DNA of 46,368 nucleotides from CAYRWM01 sp964428055 (GTDB lineage Bacteria > Bacillota > Clostridia > Christensenellales > Christensenellaceae), in contig CAYRWM010000013.1 of the NCBI GenBank assembly GCA_964428055.1, positions 1 to 46,368 of the forward strand. Reading direction: 5' to 3'. Under the pieces are notes generated by a model. The model saw nothing but the letters and a program-made list of their open reading frames with translations, was not told where the DNA came from and did not search any database. Position 1 is the first letter of the stretch. Every line of letters begins with the position of its first letter. The translations under genes and the position numbers were made by a program. This document shows positions 36,135 to 43,984 of the stretch, piece by piece.

Positions 36135-36193
36135 CCTGTCTTTTGCCTGCTTACCGGCTGCCGGACAAGTGCGGTCCCGGGGCAAAAGACAGG
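36135..36193. repeat. 13-bp perfect inverted repeat upstream of a membrane protein gene
   Basis: CCTGTCTTTTGCC (36135-36147) and GGCAAAAGACAGG (36181-36193) are exact complements with a 33-base loop that itself contains CCGG-CTG-CCGG. There is no T-run, so it is not a standard terminator. It lies directly upstream of the -35 at 36199. Confidence 0.8.
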
Positions 36194-36198
36194 CATAT

Positions 36199-36251
36199 TT
36201 GCATTATGATACTCTTTATAGTATAATACAGATTTGAGGTATACCATCTGT
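36199..36251 (+). promoter_or_regulatory. Promoter of the small membrane protein gene
   Basis: TTGCAT (36199-36204), a 17-base spacer and TATAAT (36222-36227) form a near-consensus promoter. Just after it, ACAGAT and ATCTGT (36228-36251) form a 6-bp inverted repeat over the start region that could be an operator. Confidence 0.7.
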
Positions 36252-36295
36252 TGTATGCCGTGAAAAATGATTATTTTGTAATAGGAGGAACTAAA

Positions 36296-36679
36296 ATGGG
36301 TAAATTCTTAAAAGTTATGGGCGTTCTCTGCATCATATTCGGTATCATCGGTGTTATCGGAATGATCTCAGTATTCGCTATGGCCGGCATAATCGCTATG
36401 GCGGGTGTGGCAGTTCCCGTAGCAAGCCTTGTTCTCGGAATCATCCAGGCTATCCTCATGATAGTAGCCGGTGTATTCGGAATCAAAGCTTCCAATGACC
36501 CGGCTAAGGCAGGCAAAGCCGTCATCTTCGGTATAATCCTTATCGTACTGGCTGTTGTCTCTCTGATCCTCGGTCTTGCGGAAGCAGGCGCTGCCGGAAT
36601 CAGCTGGACAAACTTCACGGGACTTATCATACCGGTACTCTATCTGATAGCTGCAATCGGCTTTAAGAAACAGGGCTGA
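36296..36679 (+). CDS. Small four-helix membrane protein, unknown
   Basis: A 127-residue very hydrophobic protein from ATG 36296, with AGGAGG eight bases upstream; the longer frame from a TTG at 36251 lacks this site. About four membrane segments are rich in Ala/Gly/Ile/Val (for example VLCIIFGIIGVIGMISVFAM and IIPVLYLIAAIGF), with a short polar loop KASNDPAKAGKA. No domain is recognised. It has its own promoter and terminator, so it is a single-gene unit. Confidence 0.82.
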   Translation: MGKFLKVMGVLCIIFGIIGVIGMISVFAMAGIIAMAGVAVPVASLVLGIIQAILMIVAGVFGIKASNDPAKAGKAVIFGIILIVLAVVSLILGLAEAGAAGISWTNFTGLIIPVLYLIAAIGFKKQG

Positions 36680-36707
36680 TAGGTTCGAACTGAACAATTA
36701 TTATTAG

Positions 36708-36746
36708 AAGAAGATCCCTTTCCAAAGTGAAAGGGATCTTCTTTTT
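36708..36746 (+). terminator. Terminator after the small membrane protein gene
   Basis: AAGAAGATCCCTTTC and GAAAGGGATCTTCTT form a 15-bp perfect stem around a 6-base loop, followed by TTT. It also lies at the end of the - strand CPBP gene and may serve both. Confidence 0.9.
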
Positions 36747-36755
36747 ACTGCAGTT

Positions 36756-37628
36756 TTACTGAGGGTCCTGCCCGCGGAAGTTCTCTATTATCTCCGGGGC
36801 TTTTTTCTTCCGCAGGAGATACACGGTAACGAGCGCCTCCACTGCGCTCATTATGAGCGCGGGCCAGGAGATATCGTTCATGGCTTCGATCTCGGTCCCG
36901 CCGTTTAAGGTGAAGTAGGGGAGGAAAAGACCCGCCAGGTCGTTTAGGGCGTGCAGGAATATGACGCCCCACAGGCTGCCGCTCCTGTAGTATATGGCGG
37001 TCAGCAGCATGCCTCCCGCAAAAGTACCGACGAGCTGCAACGCGAACGGAAGGGGCTCCATGCCCGCGAAGAGATTGGGTATGTGAAGAGCCATGAAAAA
37101 GGTAGCGGATACTATGACCGAAAGCCAAATGCCTCTTATGTCTTTAGCATATTTTAACCCTATATTCTCCGCTATGATGCCCCTGAAAACGGATTCTTCC
37201 CGGAAGCCCACGCCGAACAGCATGAGACAGGCCGCGAGCATCATGACCGGCGACTGCCAGACGGTCTCGGGGTCCGCTGCGCATGCCATTATGGACAGGC
37301 AGCCGAGAGCGATCCCGCTAATGAGAAGGTACATGCCGACTTTAAGGCTCTTTGCAAATCCTTTTCTTCTGTATACGTAGAGATTGCCGAATATCAGCAC
37401 TATAAGGAAAGGCCAAACTATGCCTATGCTCTCCGATATGAAGTCATAGGGCGTGCCCGTCGGGCTCTCGAGCGTGATGCCGGCCGCAAGTCTCGCTCCG
37501 AGTTCGATCAGTGAGGCGGCAGATTCGAATACGATGTACAGCACCAGCGCCGCTACCGCTGATATGATCGGGAGCCTCTTGGTCCAGCCTTTTCTGCTTT
37601 TTTCAGGTGTCTTTTCTTTTCCGTCCAT
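36756..37628 (-). CDS. CPBP (CAAX-type) intramembrane metalloprotease, second copy
   Basis: A 290-residue membrane protein of the same family and length as the one at 16633-17505. Motifs: GVGFREESVFRGIIA (EExxxR), FFMALHIPNLFAGMEP (histidine) and VIFLHALNDLAG. The N terminus is charged (MDGKEKTPEKSRKGWTKRLP), then about eight membrane segments follow. It is alone on the - strand. Function and substrate are unknown. The similarity to the first copy suggests an old duplication. Confidence 0.9.
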   Translation of the reverse strand: MDGKEKTPEKSRKGWTKRLPIISAVAALVLYIVFESAASLIELGARLAAGITLESPTGTPYDFISESIGIVWPFLIVLIFGNLYVYRRKGFAKSLKVGMYLLISGIALGCLSIMACAADPETVWQSPVMMLAACLMLFGVGFREESVFRGIIAENIGLKYAKDIRGIWLSVIVSATFFMALHIPNLFAGMEPLPFALQLVGTFAGGMLLTAIYYRSGSLWGVIFLHALNDLAGLFLPYFTLNGGTEIEAMNDISWPALIMSAVEALVTVYLLRKKKAPEIIENFRGQDPQ

Positions 37629-38044
37629 ACGCTGATTATATCACAGGGCCGGGGCGGAAAAATAAAAAAAGGAATTTTGAAGGGTTCTGTCGAATAATAT
37701 AGTAGACGGCTCAGAAGGCCGCAATTTTTGACTAAACCGTATAACGGAACATCATATGCATTTTATATTTTACGGGAGGTGAGTATCTTCATAATCGTTT
37801 GACAGCTTCTTCGGATGACGGACAAAACTGGTAAGGTATGACAGTCTTGAGGGAGGATGTCGATGTGCACCGGTTTTTTTTGTTCTCTTTTTTTGCGGAA
37901 AAAACGGCAGAAACGGACGGAAAACAGGGGTTTGGCGTGTCGCTTTCGATGCGACCACCGGGGCTTTTATGCGGTGTAGAATGTAGGAAAGTCCGGAGGG
38001 GTTCCGGACGGCAGTTTTCAGGGACTTGAAAGGGGGAATCTATT
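37629..38044. other. Intergenic region with little assignable content
   Basis: About 416 bases between divergent genes. I see no convincing gene. Small open frames (for example 37838-38029) lack a ribosome binding site and have poor codon use. TGTCGAA at 37688-37694 matches the Spo0A box core, but one 7-base match is weak evidence. GTCCGGA and TCCGGAC (37991-38009) form a 7-bp hairpin ahead of the gene at 38045, and T-runs near 37875 may end a short transcript. The + strand promoter for 38045 is not clear. Confidence 0.4.
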
Positions 38045-38377
38045 ATGAAAAAGACAATTGACGAATTATTGAATGATAAGGAGAAGGTGCTGGTGAACCG
38101 CGGGGATATGTATATGCTCCTGCACTCGGTCGCCATGTTCTTCTATCAGAACGGCAAGAGCGAGGAATGGGTCGGCAGCGTAATGGGTTCGTTCTTTATG
38201 AGGAATCATTTCGGCCGGTCATTTGCCGACGGATTCCGTGAGTTCATGGACGCGTATAACGCTGACGAAGAGGAAAACGGGGCGAAGTATGAGGCTATGG
38301 AAAAGGCGGAGGAGTACGGATTCGATTCCGTCGATGATTTTATCGATTACATGAACGGCGGCGGTCTCAAGAGCTGA
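38045..38377 (+). CDS. Small unknown acidic protein
   Basis: A 110-residue mostly helical protein: MKKTIDELLNDKEKVLVNRG, MLLHSVAMFFYQNG, GSFFMRNHFGRSF, and an acidic C terminus (ADEEENGAK, SVDDFIDYM). No domain is recognised. AAAGGGGGAA precedes the ATG. The HTH protein gene follows 36 bases later on the same strand. Confidence 0.75.
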   Translation: MKKTIDELLNDKEKVLVNRGDMYMLLHSVAMFFYQNGKSEEWVGSVMGSFFMRNHFGRSFADGFREFMDAYNADEEENGAKYEAMEKAEEYGFDSVDDFIDYMNGGGLKS

Positions 38378-38413
38378 CCGCCGCAAATAAGCTGAAGATC
38401 GGAGAAAAAAGGT

Positions 38414-39037
38414 ATGAATTCAATATTCGGACGCAGGAAAACAGAGATAAAAGAGGGTGTGATCGAAGAGCTTAACAGATATATAAAGGAAAAAAGGATA
38501 CCGCGGGAAGACACGGTGTACTGCGATATGGATTCGCAGTACTTCGGGAATGTCTGCCCGGATCTTGACGCTGCAAAGCGCAAGGGGCAGTACTCGGTAA
38601 GCCATAAGAGAGCCTCTTACTCCTCAGAGCCCAGGCTCGGTCAGGCGTCACTCAGGATCGACACTGAACTCGAGGATAAAGTCAGACGCAAAAAGAAGAC
38701 GTTTCAGGAGAGCCTTTTCGAGATAATAGACAAAAAGGGCCTTACGGATGCAGAGGTGTACAGGAGCGCCGATATCGACAGGAGACTGTTTTCCAAGATA
38801 AGGAACAACACTCACTACCACCCGACGAAGAAGACCGCGCTCGCACTCGCAATAGCGCTTAAGCTCAATCTGGATGAGACTACGGACCTTATAAGACGCG
38901 CCGGCTACGCTCTTTCCATGAGCAATACGGCGGATATAATAATAAGGTTCTGCATAGAAAAGGATATATTCGACATAATGGAGGTGAACACTCTTCTGTA
39001 CCATTACGATCAGCCGCTCCTCGGAGGACAGATATAA
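38414..39037 (+). CDS. Helix-turn-helix protein of the type found fused to macro domains
   Basis: A 207-residue protein. Residues about 1-95 are unassigned. The C-terminal part has a conserved HTH-like module: TFQESLFEIIDKKGLTDAEV, YRSADIDRRLFSKIRNN, HPTKKTALALAIALKLNLDE, then the end VNTLLYHYDQPLLGG. From memory, this module often forms the C terminus of macro-domain (ADP-ribose-binding) proteins in Firmicutes; here the macro domain is absent. An adjacent vWA gene (39118) and an ADP-ribosylglycohydrolase gene (41024) fit an ADP-ribose theme, but that is inference. GGAGAAAAAAGG precedes the ATG. Confidence 0.75.
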   Translation: MNSIFGRRKTEIKEGVIEELNRYIKEKRIPREDTVYCDMDSQYFGNVCPDLDAAKRKGQYSVSHKRASYSSEPRLGQASLRIDTELEDKVRRKKKTFQESLFEIIDKKGLTDAEVYRSADIDRRLFSKIRNNTHYHPTKKTALALAIALKLNLDETTDLIRRAGYALSMSNTADIIIRFCIEKDIFDIMEVNTLLYHYDQPLLGGQI

Positions 39038-39117
39038 AAATGTCCCCTCGGGGGCGACCAGGAGGTTACGTTTTGATCATATACTGACTCTGTAAGAACA
39101 AAAGGAGGAAAAAGAAT

Positions 39118-39777
39118 ATGAACGAAAGACTGACTGAACTTGTGATGATACTGGACAGGAGCGGATCGATGAGAGGGCTTGTGCCCGATACCATCGGAGG
39201 CTTCAACAGCATGATCGAAAAACAGAGAGATGAAGAAGGGGACGTCTTTGTATCCACTGTGCTGTTTGACAACTATTCCGAAGTCATACACGACAGAGTG
39301 TCGATAGACAGGATAGAGCCCCTGACTGACAGGGAATACTACGTCAGGGGATGCACGGCGCTGCTGGACGCCGTGGGCGGTGCCATAAGGCATATAAAGA
39401 CCGTGCACAGGTACGCGAGGGAAGAGGACAGACCCGCCAAGACCATATTCGTCATAACGACCGACGGCATGGAGAATGCCAGCCGTCATTACAGCTACAG
39501 CAGAGTGAAGAGCATGGTCGAGCAGCAGAAGGAGAGCGAAGGCTGGGAGTTCATCTTCCTGGGAGCCAACATAGACGCCATCGAAGTGGCCGGAAGGTTC
39601 GGCATAGGCGCCGACAGATCCGCAAAATTCCGCAATGACGGGCGCGGCATAGAACTAAACTACGAGGTGCTCGGAGATACCGTTCGCAGGATGCGCAGGA
39701 GCGAATCCGTCGACGGTGCATGGAAGATGGATATTGAAAAATACGAAAAGGACGGCGATGACGGTCAGAAAAGCTGA
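39118..39777 (+). CDS. von Willebrand factor A (TerY-like) domain protein
   Basis: A 219-residue cytoplasmic vWA protein. The MIDAS metal site is intact: LDRSGSM (Asp13, Ser15, Ser17), GCTALLDAVGG, and ITTDGMENASR. Family members bind a metal and hold protein partners. There is no signal peptide or membrane helix. AAAGGAGG is well placed before ATG 39118. It follows the HTH gene by about 80 bases, a gap that holds a CCCC-TC-GGGG mini-hairpin, and looks co-transcribed with it. Confidence 0.88.
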   Translation: MNERLTELVMILDRSGSMRGLVPDTIGGFNSMIEKQRDEEGDVFVSTVLFDNYSEVIHDRVSIDRIEPLTDREYYVRGCTALLDAVGGAIRHIKTVHRYAREEDRPAKTIFVITTDGMENASRHYSYSRVKSMVEQQKESEGWEFIFLGANIDAIEVAGRFGIGADRSAKFRNDGRGIELNYEVLGDTVRRMRRSESVDGAWKMDIEKYEKDGDDGQKS

Positions 39778-39890
39778 GACCGGGTTGTCATAGTTACCTC
39801 CAAAACGGCCTGACAGAGTGTGCGGCGGGCACTTAAAGTCAACCGCCGCATGCGGTCTGCCGGACGGTTTATACGGAGGCGAATACGTAG

Positions 39891-39896
39891 TATAAT
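39891..39896 (+). promoter_or_regulatory. Possible -10 box
   Basis: TATAAT at 39891-39896, with no good -35 at 16-18 bases, about 23 bases before the gene at 39919. Confidence 0.4.
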
Positions 39897-39918
39897 ACAG
39901 TTAAAGGGATGGGTTTTG

Positions 39919-40209
39919 ATGACAGACTTACAACAGGCATATAAGATAGCGCTCGATAATTACGGCAAGGCCGATTACTGCACGGAATATGAGGATGTGT
40001 ATCACTTCATAGCCGAGGAGGACAGATGGCAGTTTTCCGACTCCGGCATTGCGGTGAGAAAATCGGACGGGCTCTGCAGGTTCGGGTATTTTGACCGTAC
40101 AGAGCTCATAAGGTGCTACAGGATCGAGAACGGACAGTTTATCGAATACGAACCTGAGGAAGAGGAGTGGAAAAAATGGGACTTTTCGGCGGAAAAAAAT
40201 ACAAGATAA
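39919..40209 (+). CDS. Small unknown protein
   Basis: A 96-residue protein from ATG 39919, the first start after the -10 box, with AAAGGGATGGG upstream. It has a helical N terminus (DLQQAYKIALDNYGKADYC), then beta-strands (FSDSGIAVRKSDGLCRFGYF) and an acidic end (EYEPEEEEWKKW). No domain is recognised. It overlaps the next gene by 34 bases, which suggests translational coupling. Confidence 0.7.
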   Translation: MTDLQQAYKIALDNYGKADYCTEYEDVYHFIAEEDRWQFSDSGIAVRKSDGLCRFGYFDRTELIRCYRIENGQFIEYEPEEEEWKKWDFSAEKNTR

Positions 40210-40460
40210 CCGATTTCTTTACTCTGGATGAGCTGAAGACAATAACCGATACTATACTGCCCAAGCTTAAGACGGGCGAATACGGTTCCATAATGCAGCT
40301 CACGGGCAAGGGACTGACGGACTATATCAAACACTCCGACAAGGAGTATTCCGAAGGAAGGATGAACAGCTTCTTCAAGATCGCGGATACTGTAAGGCAG
40401 TTTGAGCCTTCGCTTGACGGTATACTTTCGGAAGGACTGAAGAGGTTCAAAAACAGGTGA
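40176..40460 (+). CDS. Small unknown MGLFG-type protein
   Basis: A 94-residue protein from ATG 40176, with AGAGGAG ahead of it; a GTG three codons earlier is less likely. It starts MGLFGGKKYKITDFFTLDEL and continues helical (LKTITDTILPKLKTGEYGSI, MQLTGKGLTDYIKH). No domain is recognised. Its N terminus resembles the starts of the proteins at 16033 and 46331. Confidence 0.7.
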   Translation: MGLFGGKKYKITDFFTLDELKTITDTILPKLKTGEYGSIMQLTGKGLTDYIKHSDKEYSEGRMNSFFKIADTVRQFEPSLDGILSEGLKRFKNR

Positions 40461-40575
40461 TCTAGGGCCTGCATTTTACTCTGTGATGTTACGGATTATA
40501 GGTGTCGGCAGGTGTGCGTTTTATCGGACATCAGGTTTTGTATTATTTAATAAAGGATACAGGAGGGAAGCGCGG

Positions 40576-41001
40576 ATGAATAAAGTGATACTTATGGGAA
40601 ACCTGACGAGGGACCCTGAAAGAAGGACAACGGGGAACGGTACGAGCGTTACGTCCTTCACGGTCGCAGTCAGCAGGAACTATAAAAATGCGGAAGGCGG
40701 CTATGATGCCGATTTCATAAACTGCGTCGCGTGGAGACGCACAGCGGACTTTGTCGCCCAGTATTTTCAGAAGGGCATGAGGATCTGCGTGACGGGTTCC
40801 ATTCAGACCAGGAGCTACGACGATAAGGACGGCAACAGAAGGTATGTGACCGAGGTCATAGTCGACGATGCCGAATTCGCAGCCCCGAAAGGAGATGCCG
40901 CAAGAGAAACGGCTCCGCAGCCGAAGCAGGACGAAGATGAGCTTTTCAAGGAAGAGCTGGATGGTTTCACTCCCATCGATGAAGGCGAGCTGCCGTTTTA
41001 A
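40576..41001 (+). CDS. ssb: Single-stranded DNA-binding protein
   Basis: A 141-residue SSB that binds single-stranded DNA in replication and repair. I start it at ATG 40576, which has AGGAGGG upstream. An OB fold (MNKVILMGNLTRDPERRTTG, FINCVAWRRTADFVAQYFQK, ICVTGSIQTRSYDD) is followed by a flexible linker. The acidic protein-docking tail is DEGELPF, close to the standard DDxLPF. Being away from rpsF/rpsR suggests a second or accessory SSB, but the main copy is not in view. Confidence 0.95.
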   Translation: MNKVILMGNLTRDPERRTTGNGTSVTSFTVAVSRNYKNAEGGYDADFINCVAWRRTADFVAQYFQKGMRICVTGSIQTRSYDDKDGNRRYVTEVIVDDAEFAAPKGDAARETAPQPKQDEDELFKEELDGFTPIDEGELPF

Positions 41002-41023
41002 GGGCAGGGAAAGGTAACCGTAT

Positions 41024-41965
41024 ATGTTCGGAGCTATAATCGGCGATATGGCCGGTTCCATATATGAGTGGAACAATATAAAGACAAAGGACTTTCCGCT
41101 TTTTAAAAAGTCCTGCTTCCCGACGGACGACAGCATAATGACAATAGCTGTTGCAAAGGCGATCCTGGAGGCTGACGGGAAATATGAGGATCTTCAGGAT
41201 CTTGCTGTAAAGTGGATGCAGAAGATCGGCAGGCAGTATCCCAACTGCGGGTACGGCGGAAGGTTCGACAAATGGATGTTCTCGGACGATCCCAAGCCTT
41301 ACGGCAGTTTCGGAAACGGCGCGGCCATGAGAGTGAGCCCCTGCGGCTGGGCAGGAAAGAGCCTTGAGGAAACGAGGGAGCTTTCATATGCCGTGACGTG
41401 CGTCACGCACGACCACCCTGAAGGCATTAAGGGCGCCGAGGCGACTGCCTGCGCCATATATCTCGCAAGGACGGGCAGCAGTAAGGACGGCATAAGGGAG
41501 TTTATCGAGGACGGATACTATAAGCTTGATTTCACGCTGGATGAGATAAGGCCGGATTACACGTTTGATGTGACCTGCCAGGGTTCGGTCCCGCAGGCGA
41601 TAGAAGCCTTTCTCGAATCGGATTCCTTTGAGGACGCGATAAAAAGCGCGGTCTCCATAGGAGGCGACAGCGATACGATAGCGGCGATAACGGGAAGCAT
41701 AGCAGAGGCGTTCTACGGCGTACCCGAACTCATCAAGTTTGACACTATCGCACAGTTCGACAGGGGATGCAGGAGCCACTACGAGGCTTATCCGGATTCC
41801 GAACCCGGACTCATCCCTGTAATAGATGCGTTCAGAGACAGATACCGCACATGGGAGAACGGGCAGAAGCATGAGATAACGTATGTGGAACCTGTGGATT
41901 ATTTCCCGGAAGAGGTACGCAAGAAATTCAAGATAGGGGAATACAGCGAAGAAGGGAAAGACTGA
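41024..41965 (+). CDS. ADP-ribosylglycohydrolase family protein
   Basis: A 313-residue ARH-family enzyme that removes ADP-ribose from proteins or small molecules using two magnesium ions. The N terminus is GAIIGDMAGSIYEW; metal ligands are TDDS (Thr34, Asp35, Asp36) and GGDSDT (213-218). The middle has GSFGNGAAMRVSP and CVTHDHPEGIKGAEATA. It lies 22 bases after ssb and abuts the next gene. Dinitrogenase reductase-activating enzymes and the DarG-like antitoxin group share the fold; there is no ADP-ribosyltransferase in view. Confidence 0.93.
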   Translation: MFGAIIGDMAGSIYEWNNIKTKDFPLFKKSCFPTDDSIMTIAVAKAILEADGKYEDLQDLAVKWMQKIGRQYPNCGYGGRFDKWMFSDDPKPYGSFGNGAAMRVSPCGWAGKSLEETRELSYAVTCVTHDHPEGIKGAEATACAIYLARTGSSKDGIREFIEDGYYKLDFTLDEIRPDYTFDVTCQGSVPQAIEAFLESDSFEDAIKSAVSIGGDSDTIAAITGSIAEAFYGVPELIKFDTIAQFDRGCRSHYEAYPDSEPGLIPVIDAFRDRYRTWENGQKHEITYVEPVDYFPEEVRKKFKIGEYSEEGKD

Positions 41966-42430
41966 ATGACAGACAGAGAAAAGGAAACAGAGATACTAGG
42001 GGCGGTAATGAAAGGCTACACCACCGGTATATTCGATGATATGTTCGCCTTTATGGCGGATGACTACGAGCACGCTTCCTTCTGGGTGATCGAAGTGATA
42101 AGGGGCATAGAGGATGCCCGGGATTATTATACCGGCAAGGGAAATGCGATACGCACAGGCGGAGCTTCGGTACATGGAGAATATGTAAAGATCATCTCTG
42201 CGCCTTCCGAGGTCAGGCCGAAGGGCGTATACAGGAACGGTGTCAAGGTCAAAGAAGACCCTGTGTTTCTTAACAGGAAGGACGAAGGTAAAACGGCGGT
42301 GCTCTTTTCTCAGATGATCAGGGGAGAGGAAATAAAGACACTTGCTGTCCCGACTTATGACGATGACGGCAAACTCCGGCAGCTGCTCATAACAGAGCCG
42401 GCATATTACGGGCTGGAGCAGACAGTATAA
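41966..42430 (+). CDS. Small protein, possibly NTF2/SnoaL-like
   Basis: A 154-residue protein whose ATG directly follows the TGA of the ARH gene, so it is almost surely in the same operon. The N-terminal helices (EILGAVMKGYTTGIFDDMFA, FMADDYEHASFWVIEVIRGI) followed by beta strands (VHGEYVKIIS, TAVLFSQMIRGEEIKTLAV) resemble NTF2/SnoaL-type folds. This is a weak match. Function unknown. Confidence 0.75.
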   Translation: MTDREKETEILGAVMKGYTTGIFDDMFAFMADDYEHASFWVIEVIRGIEDARDYYTGKGNAIRTGGASVHGEYVKIISAPSEVRPKGVYRNGVKVKEDPVFLNRKDEGKTAVLFSQMIRGEEIKTLAVPTYDDDGKLRQLLITEPAYYGLEQTV

Positions 42431-42542
42431 GGAAGTTGATACTTAGAGTGAGCGGTTTTAACACGGGTCACTGAAGCGGCAAGAATACGGGAATGATAAG
42501 AGGTATCTTTTTGTACCCATTTTTTGTCACGGAGGTGTGATC

Positions 42543-42887
42543 ATGAAAGAAAAAAACAGCAAAACAAAAGACAAGCTCACTGAAAGGGTCTTAAGACAGG
42601 ACCTGACGTTCGAAAGAACGGGCGAAAACAAAATAACCCGGCCGTTTGTCAGCAAAGGCAGAGCAAGACGGATACTCCGCATGCTCAGGAAAAACGTGGT
42701 CGTGCTGACGGTCGTCAGAGACGGAACGGTCATATCAAAAGGCTACGTCAACAGGGAGGGCCTTGAGACCACGGCGGAAGTGCTTGCCTTAAAGTACAAG
42801 GTGAGCATCACGTACAACGCCCTGAAAGAGGTGAGGATCGTCCTCTCTCAGCCGGGGAGACACACTGAGGGGCACGCGGCTGGCTGA
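42543..42887 (+). CDS. Small basic unknown protein
   Basis: A 114-residue basic protein from ATG 42543, with GGAGG seven bases upstream. It has ITRPFVSKGRARRILRMLRK, VVLTVVRDGTVISKGYVNRE and YNALKEVRIVLSQPGR. The basic helical N terminus suggests nucleic-acid or membrane-surface binding. No domain is recognised. Confidence 0.7.
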   Translation: MKEKNSKTKDKLTERVLRQDLTFERTGENKITRPFVSKGRARRILRMLRKNVVVLTVVRDGTVISKGYVNREGLETTAEVLALKYKVSITYNALKEVRIVLSQPGRHTEGHAAG

Positions 42888-42925
42888 CAGCCGCTGCGCC
42901 TGCGGATATTCTTAAAGGAGAAAGA

Positions 42926-43168
42926 ATGAAATAATTAACACCCGATGAAAGATATCAGAGAATGACTGATGATTTCAAAAGATTCGTTGAAGCGATTTTC
43001 GGAGAGGATTATGAAAAGGAGTTCGGGCCTGTAGATCTTTCTGGATATGAGAAAGACATCAAGGCGCCGGATTTCAGCATGGATGATTTCATCGAAAAGA
43101 TGACTTCCGAGAATCCAAACGAAAAGAAAGGAAAAGGGTGTAAAAATGGAAAAGAAAAAGAAAACTGA
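42926..43168 (+). pseudogene. Small acidic protein gene with a stop at codon 3
   Basis: AAAGGAG is ideally placed before ATG 42926, but codon 3 is TAA. The same frame then continues LTPDERYQRMTDDFKRFVEA and on to a stop at 43168, so the stop sits inside what looks like a normal coding frame. AAA to TAA at 42932 would explain it. Translation could restart at ATG 42962, giving a 68-residue acidic protein (MTDDFKRFVEAIFGEDYEKE) with only a weak ribosome binding site. It overlaps the next gene by 23 bases. No known domain. Confidence 0.55.
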
Positions 43169-43343
43169 AGATTTTGTGGTCGATCCTGACTTCTCTGATT
43201 TCGAAGAAGAAGATGAAGCGGAAGAAGAGGCAGAAGATATCGACCTCAGCGACGCGCTGCTCCGTATGGGTTTCCAGCTCGTGTGCTTTGAAGACGGCAA
43301 GATCCGTCTGGTACGTGTGGATCAGCTGCGGGATATTTCATAG
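43146..43343 (+). CDS. Small acidic protein
   Basis: A 65-residue protein, very acidic in the middle (DFEEEDEAEEEAEDIDLSDA), ending FEDGKIRLVRVDQLRDIS. The ATG has GAAAAGGG upstream. It overlaps the previous frame. A terminator follows within 30 bases. No domain recognised. Confidence 0.65.
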   Translation: MEKKKKTEDFVVDPDFSDFEEEDEAEEEAEDIDLSDALLRMGFQLVCFEDGKIRLVRVDQLRDIS

Positions 43344-43368
43344 TATCCCGTGCGGGCACAAAATGAAG

Positions 43369-43398
43369 GAACCGGCCTCATGGCCGGTTCTTGTTTTG
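43369..43398 (+). terminator. Terminator before the GNAT gene
   Basis: GAACCGGCC and GGCCGGTTC form a 9-bp perfect stem around TCAT, followed by TTGTTTT. Confidence 0.82.
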
Positions 43399-43424
43399 CG
43401 GGAAAAGCCGTAATACGGTAATAT
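43396..43424 (+). promoter_or_regulatory. Promoter for a probably leaderless GNAT transcript
   Basis: TTGCGG (43396-43401), a 17-base spacer and TAATAT (43419-43424) would start transcription about seven bases later, at or near ATG 43431. There is no ribosome binding site in the gap. Confidence 0.5.
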
Positions 43425-43430
43425 AAAAGT

Positions 43431-43964
43431 ATGGAAAAGACGCAGATAAGAAAGTGCGGCACCGCCGATATAAAGGCTGCCGGCGAGTTTTACGACAGAG
43501 TCGTTAAGTGGCTCGATGAACATATAAACTATCCGAAATGGGTATACCGCGTATACCCGTCCGAAAGCTACGCGGGGAAGATGACCAATGCGGGTTCACA
43601 GTACCTGTGCACTGACGGGGAAAAGATAACCGGAGCGTTCGTTCTGAATGCTGACCCGATGGGTGATTACGGAAGAGCAAGCTGGAGCGAAGTCCTCCGC
43701 GAGGGCGAGTATATGGTCGTCCACGCCATGGCCGTGGATCCCTGTCTTCACGGACAGGGCATGGCTTCAGACATGTTAAGGTTCTGCGAAGAAAAAGCCC
43801 GTGAAGATGGATATAAGGCCTTAAGGCTGGACGTGGTCCCGGACAATATCCCCGCGAGAAGACTGTTTGAGAAGAACGGTTTTGTCTATGCCGGCGACGC
43901 GGATCTCGGGCGGGGATATGATGAGATACCTGTATTCAGTCTGTATGAGCTCAGTTTTAAGTGA
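43431..43964 (+). CDS. GNAT-family N-acetyltransferase
   Basis: A 177-residue acetyltransferase that moves an acetyl group from acetyl-CoA to an amine. The core has VVHAMAVDPCLHGQGMASDM (acetyl-CoA-binding loop, about 101-120), LRLDVVPDNIPARRLFEKNG and FVYAGDADLG. Substrate is not determinable. It lies between two strong terminators, so it is a single-gene unit, probably leaderless. Confidence 0.9.
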   Translation: MEKTQIRKCGTADIKAAGEFYDRVVKWLDEHINYPKWVYRVYPSESYAGKMTNAGSQYLCTDGEKITGAFVLNADPMGDYGRASWSEVLREGEYMVVHAMAVDPCLHGQGMASDMLRFCEEKAREDGYKALRLDVVPDNIPARRLFEKNGFVYAGDADLGRGYDEIPVFSLYELSFK

Positions 43965-43984
43965 AACACCTGTATTTTATGAAG

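Noticed and set aside
36680..36700. A tRNA T-arm (GGTTCGAAC)
   Set aside because: No acceptor stem, D-arm or anticodon arm can be built around it; it is a chance match between a stop codon and a terminator.
37688..37694. A Spo0A box (TGTCGAA)
   Set aside because: A single 7-base match with no sporulation gene nearby is expected by chance in a window of this size.
37779..37802. A holin-like or type I toxin peptide starting at GTG
   Set aside because: The frame is only seven residues and the ribosome binding site overlaps the start.
37838..38029. A 63-residue protein gene
   Set aside because: No ribosome binding site, poor composition and a poly-Phe stretch from a T-run.
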